Shown here piece by piece: positions 1-5,284 of a stretch of DNA of 9,216 nucleotides. Location of the stretch: assembly GCA_016763395.1 (NCBI GenBank), contig JAESTW010000817.1:1-9216 (forward strand), in the 5' to 3' direction. Made by a program: the position numbers and the translations under genes. The stretch's first letter is position 1. Each line of letters starts with the position of its first letter. The notes under the pieces were generated by a model. That model worked only from the letters and a program-made list of their open reading frames with translations, made no database searches and was not told the origin of the DNA. This DNA is from Kofleriaceae bacterium. Its GTDB lineage: Bacteria; Myxococcota_A; Polyangia; Haliangiales; Haliangiaceae.

Positions 1-1106
1 ATACCTACAACTGGAGTTGCATTCTTGTCTGCAATCCCGGCAATGCATCCACGCTCCAGCCATCGGTCAGCCTGCGCGGAACTCGTCCGCACGCCGCGGC
101 CTAATTGGTAGTCTTGAGAGACGTTCTGGCACGCAGCTCCATTGCCTTGTCGGCAACTGCGCTGGTTCGCTACGCGTGCCTGTGTGAAGAAACGTCGCGC
201 GCTCTTCGTATCGCTTTGTGTGCTTAAGAGTTCGCCAAGTTCAGTACAGTGGATTGCTTGTTTTGCCTTGCATGCCGTTCGCAGTCGCGGTTCCGCTTCT
301 TTCGAATCACCGCGCCTGAACAGAATACTGCCAAGTCGGCCACAGGAGACAGTGTCTCCTCCGTCGCATGCCCTCTGGTAAGCACTCTCGGCTTCTTTAA
401 TGTCCGAACCAGCGAATCCACCGAGTTCGTGCAGCCGTCCGAGTGCTCCACACGCCTTTGCATTCAACACATCACATCCACGAATGAGCAGTGGAACAGC
501 GGCCGCAGCATCAGTGGCCGCCAAGAGTCGTCCCGAGTGTCCGCAGCTTGCATCGTCACCTAGCTCGCAGGCCTTCACGTAACTCTGTTGCGCTACAGCC
601 AGTTCGGTCGCTTCGACCATCTCACCAAGCCGGCGGCAACCACTGCCATCACCCAGCTCGCATCCTTTCTGAAAGTCTTGACGCGCTCGGCGGATGTCAG
701 AGTTGCGACGCGAGAGTTTAAGCACACCGTGCTGTGTACACGCAGGGCCAACCTTACGTTCGCATGCGGCTTTCAGTGTTTTACGAGCTGCTCGATTGCG
801 ACGCAGTATCGGCCGCTCCACCACGAGCTTGGCGATTGCCTCACATGATGTTTGGTCTGCGTTCTCGCATCCGCGAACAAAGAGCCCAAGCGCCGCCGGA
901 TAACTCTTGGTCTCCATTTGCTTCACCCCCTCGGCATGGCATTGGCTAAACGTGCCTTGCTCACACGCTTGGGCAAGTGCCTCGTTCGTCATACCGCGCG
1001 CCAGCAATGCGATTGCTAGGACGAAGAAAAGGAACAGAGTACGGAGTAAGCCACTCCGGCGAGAAATGTCCTGAAACGTTTCACCCATGTCTACCAATGG
1101 TCGCAT
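1..1106 (-). CDS. Secreted Cys-rich Sel1-like repeat protein (partial, C-terminus beyond left edge)
   Basis: Translating the minus strand from the ATG at 1104-1106 gives about 368 residues with no stop before the window edge, so the gene is 3'-truncated here. Residues about 20-37 form a hydrophobic signal segment (LLRTLFLFFVLAIALLARG), with possible cleavage after NEALA near residue 45. The rest is about ten degenerate helix-turn-helix repeats of 30-39 residues. Each of the first nine contains a Cys pair spaced C-x7-C (near residues 48/56, 80/88, 115/123, 149/157, 180/188, 210/218, 246/254, 278/286 and 317/325), and a tenth Cys lies near 353. The last visible repeat (YQLGRGVRTSSAQADRWLERGC) is closest to the Sel1 consensus. 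Sel1-like repeat proteins with this Cys spacing (Helicobacter Hcp type) use disulphides to brace helix pairs and act as extracytoplasmic protein-binding scaffolds; the specific role here is unknown. An internal ATG at 1086-1088 is an alternative start with a shorter n-region. Neither start has a strong ribosome site. It lies 158 bases downstream of the CAP gene, same strand. Confidence 0.85.
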   Translation of the reverse strand, partial: MRPLVDMGETFQDISRRSGLLRTLFLFFVLAIALLARGMTNEALAQACEQGTFSQCHAEGVKQMETKSYPAALGLFVRGCENADQTSCEAIAKLVVERPILRRNRAARKTLKAACERKVGPACTQHGVLKLSRRNSDIRRARQDFQKGCELGDGSGCRRLGEMVEATELAVAQQSYVKACELGDDASCGHSGRLLAATDAAAAVPLLIRGCDVLNAKACGALGRLHELGGFAGSDIKEAESAYQRACDGGDTVSCGRLGSILFRRGDSKEAEPRLRTACKAKQAIHCTELGELLSTQSDTKSARRFFTQARVANQRSCRQGNGAACQNVSQDYQLGRGVRTSSAQADRWLERGCIAGIADKNATPVVG

Positions 1107-1186
1107 GACACCGCCACCAATAGCCAAGGTGTACGAGACATTATTTCATAAGAGAGGTGATCCAATGTCTGCGAAAAACACCTACG

Positions 1187-1198
1187 CGCACATGTGCG
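1187..1198. promoter_or_regulatory. 12-bp perfect palindrome between the CAP and Sel1-repeat genes
   Basis: CGCACATGTGCG is its own reverse complement. It lies in the 158-base gap upstream of the Sel1-repeat gene, about 80 bases before its start codon, where an operator could sit. No clear -35/-10 pair could be assigned nearby, so a regulatory role is only a possibility. A 12-bp palindrome can also arise by chance. Confidence 0.25.
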
Positions 1199-1264
1199 TC
1201 GTCGGACTCCAATAAAGAATCGACTTTCGGTGGTACGTGGCCACCTGGTATGAGAAGCCAGCGT

Positions 1265-1789
1265 CTATTTAGAACCGAAGACTTGTGTCCAATGACGATC
1301 GATGTAGCCGATTCCAATGAACTCGTAGTCGGGGTTCATTATGTTTGAGCAGTGGCCAGGGCTATCCATCCATCCGGCCATCACGGCTTCTGGCGTCTGT
1401 TGTCCGGCAGCGATGTTCTCTCCGACAAAACTACTTCCGAAATCGGCCTGGTTCGCTCTTGTGCCCGGTCCATCTCCATCGGGATTGGTGTGGTCAAAAT
1501 AGTCTCGATTGACCATGTCTTGCGAGTGCTTGCGTGCGGCACAGATGAGGCTCCCGTCGTAGTCCAATGGCCCCGTTGCGGAGAAACTCTGGCCGCCGCA
1601 GTTCGCGCCTTCGGAGCGACGCTTGTTGACCAAGGCGAAAACATCCTCTTCATAACCAACAGCATCAGAGGGCCACGCCGATACGCTCTCGCAATAAGGA
1701 GTCGATGGCACAGGTTCTGGACCTCCAAATGAGGGAAACTCGCATGCCGCACACAAGGCCATACAACAGAAAAGTGTCAATCGCTTCAC
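1265..1789 (-). CDS. CAP/SCP-domain (cysteine-rich secretory protein family) putative lipoprotein
   Basis: A 174-residue protein starting at a GTG (1787-1789). The N-terminus MKRLTLFCCMALCAACEF is a short signal peptide. Cys16 could be lipidated after CAA, but Cys at -3 is atypical for a lipobox, so simple secretion is also possible. The CAP domain fills about residues 45-173. Visible motifs are ARKHSQDM (His88), YFDHT (His100), GENIA (Glu124), WMDSPGHCSNIM (140-151) and HWTQVFG (166-172). These match the conserved His/Glu cleft residues and the CAP signatures of bacterial SCP-like proteins. Cys64 and Cys83, flanking the first helix, could form a disulphide. Bacterial CAP proteins are extracytoplasmic and their activity is mostly undefined. 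No ATG start exists in frame upstream and the ribosome site is poor. The gene is divergent from the beta-barrel gene, with 32 bases between start codons, and precedes the Sel1-repeat gene. Confidence 0.9.
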   Translation of the reverse strand: MKRLTLFCCMALCAACEFPSFGGPEPVPSTPYCESVSAWPSDAVGYEEDVFALVNKRRSEGANCGGQSFSATGPLDYDGSLICAARKHSQDMVNRDYFDHTNPDGDGPGTRANQADFGSSFVGENIAAGQQTPEAVMAGWMDSPGHCSNIMNPDYEFIGIGYIDRHWTQVFGSK

Positions 1790-1821
1790 ACCAACAACAA
1801 TACCATGAGAGACTTGTTGTA

Positions 1822-2629
1822 ATGATGTCTTCTTGTAAAAGCGGGGAAAACTTAAGAATTATACTGAGCCTGTCGATTACACTATTTCTACTTGGCGCAA
1901 GTTCCACAGCATTCGCCGATAGCGAGCCAAGTGAAGCTCCCACTGAAGCGTGGCCAATTGAGTGGGTGAACCAACCACTAGTACTCCCTACAGGGATCGG
2001 GCGACTTGCAGGCAATACCATCGCTTTCAACCTCACCCGCCGACAATCCTTCGAGCCGATCTATAGCCCGTTCGAACTTTACTATGGCTATAGCGAGCAA
2101 ATTACACTTGCTCTTCTTCACGACACGGGTATTTGTTGGACGGGGCCCTGGGGCCTATGACGACATGCGGGTTGCCGCGCTCTATCTCCTACTGCGTAAA
2201 AGCTGGGTTGAGATTGCCGGAACGGGGGCGCTCGACGTGCCATCATTTGCCGACCCATTTGCCTTGGGTGTGCGTGCTGGGATTAGTCTCAAAGCGAACC
2301 ACAAGAAGCTAGGCGTTGTTCTGAGGCCAGAGCTTTACCTGGGTGCATTCGGACGTGGTTCCATTTCTGATAGGCTCTATTTGCCTATCGAGGTTGGTTG
2401 GCAATTCAAGTCAACATTGGCCGGAAAATTTCGAACTGGCTGGCAAGGCCCCTTGTCCGGGTTCTCCGATGCGGTTGAAATACCGGTTGGGCTTGGCCTG
2501 GACTATCGATGGACCGATAGGCTTGAAGTCGGTGGCGAGTTTCTCTTCGAGAATCTCTTTGGACGAGGTGCAACCTTCGACAGACGAGTGCTCTTTCTGC
2601 GCTTGGGAGTTTGGCTTGATCTGAGCTAG
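1822..2629 (+). pseudogene. Outer-membrane beta-barrel-like protein, broken by an apparent +1 frameshift
   Basis: The first frame, from ATG 1822 (or 1825), encodes a clear signal peptide (LRIILSLSITLFLLGASSTAFA, cleavage before DSEPSE) and continues as mature protein to YYGYSEQITLALLHDTG. It then hits TGA at 2158-2160. The next frame continues at once with AYDDMRVAALYLLL and runs to TAG at 2627-2629. That C-terminal part has alternating aromatic/hydrophobic strands (LGVVLRPELYLGAF, LYLPIEVGW, VGLGLDYRW, LEVGGEFLFENLF, VLFLRLGVWLDLS) typical of small outer-membrane barrels. The span is 808 bases, one more than a multiple of three. Removing one C from CCC at 2146-2148 gives TGPGAYDD and a single protein of about 268 residues. 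No start or ribosome site separates the halves. It is either a recent pseudogene or a sequencing/assembly indel; a programmed shift is less likely. Function beyond barrel-like is unknown. Confidence 0.8.
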
Positions 2630-2634
2630 TCGCA

Positions 2635-2897
2635 ATGCGGTCCAGCTGGTATCGGTCATGCCGTTCATTAGATTCGATAGGTGTACCGATCGTCGTTTTT
2701 GCGCTACCAACTCCGGTTGTTGCTGCCGAGAAGCCAGCCCTTACATTTCGCAAGGTATAGGCCGCTGTGACGACAAATACTGTGAGTACACGATGGAATA
2801 CGTTTCCCACGGAATGCTCTGGATGTCGAAGGTCTGTTTCTTGGACAAAGCAGGCGTTCTCTTCGTCAGTGAGATTGCGTCGACCGATGAGAGCTAG
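2635..2897 (+). pseudogene. Possible small secreted Cys-containing protein, frameshifted (tentative)
   Basis: ATG 2635 lies five bases after the stop of the beta-barrel gene and opens a 41-residue frame. It contains a signal-like stretch (SIGVPIVVFALPTPVVAAEKP) and ends at TAG 2758-2760. In another frame the sequence continues as GRCDDKYCEYTMEY, then MLWMSKVCFLDKAGVLFV, and stops at TAG 2895-2897. This part looks protein-like, with three Cys and beta-type hydrophobic alternation. Joining them gives about 87 residues with an export signal, but requires one missing base near 2745-2760. I do not recognise a family. The evidence is only compositional: the two frames may be unrelated, or the stretch may be non-coding. 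The sense of the shift is opposite to the one in the neighbouring barrel gene. Confidence 0.3.
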
Positions 2898-2949
2898 TGC
2901 TGAGTCTACAATTCGCCACTAGATAGCTTGCCCTAAGCGCCATTCCTCA

Positions 2950-2970
2950 GTCGCTGGGCTCACCCGCGAC
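2950..2970 (+). repeat. Inverted repeat: GTCGC/GCGAC extended by GGG/CCC
   Basis: GTCGC (2950-2954) pairs with GCGAC (2966-2970). After a single bulged T (2955), GGG (2956-2958) pairs with CCC (2963-2965) around a CTCA loop. This gives eight mostly G-C pairs. No T-run follows, so it is not an intrinsic terminator. It sits 12 bases before the next hairpin. Confidence 0.5.
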
Positions 2971-2981
2971 CCGTCCTACAA

Positions 2982-2998
2982 GCTCGTGTGAAACGAGC
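2982..2998 (+). repeat. Inverted repeat GCTCGT-GTGAA-ACGAGC
   Basis: A perfect six-base stem with a five-base loop, about 210 bases upstream of the larB start. No U-tract follows. With the preceding hairpin it could form a folded 5' leader or a DNA-level operator pair. A chance origin is possible. Confidence 0.45.
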
Positions 2999-3098
2999 AG
3001 ACCAACACTGGAGCCTTGAAGTCACTGCCAAGATGTTGAAAATGCGGGCGTGTTACACCACCGCCGGTCCTGAGCACTTTTACCAAGCCATAAAATTT

Positions 3099-3121
3099 GC
3101 TCCCTCAGCGACTGAGAGAGC
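3099..3121 (+). promoter_or_regulatory. 23-bp imperfect palindrome upstream of larB (candidate operator or leader hairpin)
   Basis: The arms GCTCCCTCAG (3099-3108) and CTGAGAGAGC (3112-3121) are complementary except for one C/A mismatch, with a CGA centre. It lies 88 bases upstream of the larB GTG, a suitable position for a repressor site or a structured leader. There is no T-run on the plus side. On the minus side AAATTTT follows, but no minus-strand gene needs a terminator there. Confidence 0.4.
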
Positions 3122-3208
3122 GGCTTATACGTTACTCCCTACAATTGCTCGGGCACCCCTCCTGAAAACTATTGAGTGCGGATCGCCGGGCAATTGGTAT
3201 AAGGCGGC

Positions 3209-3973
3209 GTGAACTCCGACGCACTACGAGCGATACTTTCCAAACTGCAAAACGGTGATCTCCAAGTAGATCAAGCCGCGCAGGCGATTACCGACCAAGG
3301 CAGTAATTCCATGGACAGTTGGGTTCGAGTCGATCACGATCGAGAATCGCGTTCTGGCGCTCCAGAGATTGTGTACGGCGAGAGTAAAACAGCCGAGCAG
3401 ATTGCAGGCATCATGGAGGTGCTCGACAAAGACGGCGCTGGCGCATTGGCCACAAGAGTTGATAGCGCCAAGGCTGGCAAGGTCTTAGAGATCATGGGCT
3501 GTGGGCAATACTTGGAACAGGCCCGCGTCGTACTGCGTCCGAGAACACAAACCAGAGAGCCCGGTATTGGTAGCATTGGAGTCATTTGTGCCGGCACCAG
3601 TGATTTGCCAGTAGCGGAAGAGGCGATTGCCGCCCTTGAGTTTTTGGGACAAAATGTCCGGCGCATTGCAGATGTCGGAGTCGCGGGCATTCACCGATTG
3701 ATGGATGTACTGCCCGAGCTTCGCAGTTGCCAAGTTCTGATCGTAGTGGCAGGCATGGAGGGCGCGTTGCCGACGGTAGTAGCTGGGCTGGTGGACCGTC
3801 CGATTATTGCCGTACCCACGAGTGTTGGCTACGGGGTGTCTATGGGGGGATTTGCGGCCTTGGTAGGAATGCTGAGCAGCTGTGCACCGGGCGTCACTGT
3901 GGTGAATATCGACAACGGATTGGGAGCTGCGATGGCGTCCCTGCGAATCAATAGGAGCCGGAATGAGCGATAA
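3209..3973 (+). CDS. larB: LarB, pyridinium-3,5-biscarboxylic acid mononucleotide synthase
   Basis: LarB carboxylates the pyridinium ring of nicotinic acid adenine dinucleotide and releases AMP, giving pyridinium-3,5-biscarboxylic acid mononucleotide. This is the first step of nickel-pincer nucleotide synthesis. The 254-residue length is normal for the family. The N-terminal part (about 1-115) carries the family's RSGAPEIVYGESKT segment. The C-terminal part (about 120-250) is PurE-like, with ICAGTSDLPVAEEA, a VAGMEGALPTVVAGL stretch, PIIAVPTSVGYG and NIDNGLGAAM. The start is GTG, supported by AAGG at 3201-3204 four bases upstream and by an N-terminus (SDALRAILSKLQNGDLQVDQA) typical of LarB. 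It overlaps larC by 11 bases, indicating translational coupling. A role as a generic PurE-type mutase is unlikely given these motifs and the larC neighbour. Confidence 0.95.
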   Translation: MNSDALRAILSKLQNGDLQVDQAAQAITDQGSNSMDSWVRVDHDRESRSGAPEIVYGESKTAEQIAGIMEVLDKDGAGALATRVDSAKAGKVLEIMGCGQYLEQARVVLRPRTQTREPGIGSIGVICAGTSDLPVAEEAIAALEFLGQNVRRIADVGVAGIHRLMDVLPELRSCQVLIVVAGMEGALPTVVAGLVDRPIIAVPTSVGYGVSMGGFAALVGMLSSCAPGVTVVNIDNGLGAAMASLRINRSRNER

Positions 3974-5279
3974 TATACGAGGCCAGCATCTTCACTTTGA
4001 CTGTGTCAGCGGAATCGCTGGGGACATGAGCTTGGGGGCCTTTATTGATCTGGGAGTGCCAGCGCAGGTAATTGTTGACGCTATCATCGCTGTTGGTTTG
4101 GGTGACGATAGGTTGCGCCACGAGCCCATTATAAAATCGGGCATCGCCGCAACCAATGCCTGGGTACGCTGCAGCGATGACGAAGCGCCCGGACAAGAGG
4201 GCGTCGGACAAGATGTTTCCGGCCAGACGTCACACGATCACGATCACACGCACTACTCCGATATTCGCGCTCGCATCGAGGGTTCTAGCTTGCTGCCGGA
4301 GGTTATCGAGATTTGCTTGCGCATCTTTGACCGATTGGCGGAGGCAGAGGCCAAATTGCATGGAACCACCGTCGAAAAAGTCGCGTTTCACGAGGTCGGT
4401 GCCATCGACTCTATTGTCGACATTGTCGGTGCTGCTGCGGCATTTCACTGGCTAGCACCTGTCTCAGTCAGTTCCAGTCCAATTGCCATGGGACGCGGTA
4501 CCATTCGATGCGCTCACGGAATATTGCCGGTACCTTCACCCGCTGCTCTAGAGATTCTGTGTCGTGCTGGAGCGCCAATGAGCGACGGCGGCATTGACAA
4601 AGAGTTGTGTACACCAACCGGAGCTGCGATCATGTCCGCGATGGTCAGTGATTGGCAGGGCATGCCGACCTTAGTTCCGATTCGAATCGGCTATGGCGCT
4701 GGAGATATTGATCTCCCGGATAGGCCCAACGTTCTGCGAATTGTTGTGGGTAAGATCGTCGGGCAAACGCAGCAGCAAGAGCCCCACGTCACTGACGCCC
4801 ACGACTCCATCGTTGAGATCGAGGCCAACATCGACGACATGAATTCTGAGTTTTGCCAGCATGTCTCTGATGAGCTCTTTGCCGCTGGAGCGGTTGATGT
4901 GTGGTGGACTGCCGTGACCATGAAAAAGGGCCGTCCGGCGCTAGTACTTCGGGTACTCTGTCCGCCAGAACATTCGGACAAAGCAATGCGCGTTCTGCTG
5001 AGCGAAACCACATCGCTGGGGCTACGGTTTCAAACCAAGAGCCGGCTATTGCTCGACCGCGAGAACAAAATGGTAGAGACTGAGTACGGTCCCATCTCGA
5101 TCAAACTTGGTATGTGGAGTGGAGTTTGTGTCAACGCCAGTCCTGAGTACGAGGCGTGCAGGCAACAGGCGATTGCGCATAAAGTACCTCTCAAACAGGT
5201 GTTTGCCGCAGCGACTAGTAAGTGTGCGGAGCTTTTTTCGAAGACTGCCCGTGGGCCCCTAGCTTCGGATCTGAGGTAG
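3963..5279 (+). CDS. larC: LarC, nickel insertion protein for the nickel-pincer cofactor
   Basis: LarC is the CTP-dependent cyclometallase that inserts nickel into pyridinium-3,5-bisthiocarboxylic acid mononucleotide, making the finished NPN cofactor of lactate racemase LarA and relatives. The 438-residue protein contains the N-terminal FDCVSGIAGDM signature (14-24), a His-rich segment HDHDHTH (91-97) that could bind nickel, the VAFHEVGAIDSIVDIVGA motif, CTPTGAAIM, and the C-terminal ANIDDMN and TTSLGLRF motifs. In Lactiplantibacillus plantarum the two halves are joined by programmed frameshifting; here they form one uninterrupted frame, as in many bacteria. AGGAG at 3953-3957 sits five bases before the ATG. 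The start lies inside the last codons of larB. The stop is five bases before the GTG of the next sensor gene. larE, needed for sulphur transfer, and any LarA-type enzyme are not in this window. Confidence 0.95.
   Translation: MSDNIRGQHLHFDCVSGIAGDMSLGAFIDLGVPAQVIVDAIIAVGLGDDRLRHEPIIKSGIAATNAWVRCSDDEAPGQEGVGQDVSGQTSHDHDHTHYSDIRARIEGSSLLPEVIEICLRIFDRLAEAEAKLHGTTVEKVAFHEVGAIDSIVDIVGAAAAFHWLAPVSVSSSPIAMGRGTIRCAHGILPVPSPAALEILCRAGAPMSDGGIDKELCTPTGAAIMSAMVSDWQGMPTLVPIRIGYGAGDIDLPDRPNVLRIVVGKIVGQTQQQEPHVTDAHDSIVEIEANIDDMNSEFCQHVSDELFAAGAVDVWWTAVTMKKGRPALVLRVLCPPEHSDKAMRVLLSETTSLGLRFQTKSRLLLDRENKMVETEYGPISIKLGMWSGVCVNASPEYEACRQQAIAHKVPLKQVFAAATSKCAELFSKTARGPLASDLR
5273..5277 (+). promoter_or_regulatory. 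Ribosome binding site that decides the start of the pseudo-receiver sensor gene
   Basis: GAGGT lies seven bases before GTG 5285 and overlaps the end of larC. The open frame extends upstream to another GTG at 5222, deep inside larC. The ribosome site, and the match of the residues after 5285 to a receiver-like first strand (KTEFSIIVVG), favour 5285. Confidence 0.65.
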
Positions 5280-5284
5280 CCACA

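Larger units (their letters stand above)
2898..3208. other. Gene-poor stretch upstream of larB
   Basis: I see no convincing gene here. A 74-codon GTG-initiated frame at 2988-3212 overlaps the larB start but reads as random sequence. The stretch does hold three inverted repeats, listed separately, and must contain the promoter of the larB operon if that operon is transcribed on its own. No tRNA-like fold, known riboswitch signature or T-tailed terminator was recognised. Confidence 0.6.

Noticed and set aside
142..949. Several overlapping plus-strand frames of 60-104 codons
   Set aside because: They are antisense shadows of the minus-strand Sel1-repeat gene, which has a signal peptide and a regular Cys-repeat pattern.
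2406..2810. Minus-strand frames of 99-134 codons opposite the beta-barrel gene
   Set aside because: The plus strand carries clear barrel-like strands here, and the minus frames show no signal peptide, motif or ribosome site.
2896..2925. CTAGTG...CACTAG inverted repeat after the small secreted frame, considered as a terminator
   Set aside because: Only six base pairs with a long loop, low G-C content and no T-run; likely chance.
2988..3212. 74-codon GTG-initiated frame whose TGA overlaps the larB GTG start by four bases
   Set aside because: The stop/start overlap is tempting, but there is no ribosome site, the start falls within a hairpin loop, and the translation has no recognisable motif or coding-like composition.
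4230..4253. His-rich HDHDHTH stretch considered as a separate metal-binding peptide or insertion
   Set aside because: It is in frame inside LarC, where His-rich segments are common, so it is treated as part of that protein.
5222..5284. Upstream extension of the pseudo-receiver sensor gene to GTG 5222
   Set aside because: It lies wholly inside the larC coding region, has no ribosome site, and adds 21 residues that do not resemble the start of a receiver fold; GTG 5285 has GAGGT seven bases upstream.
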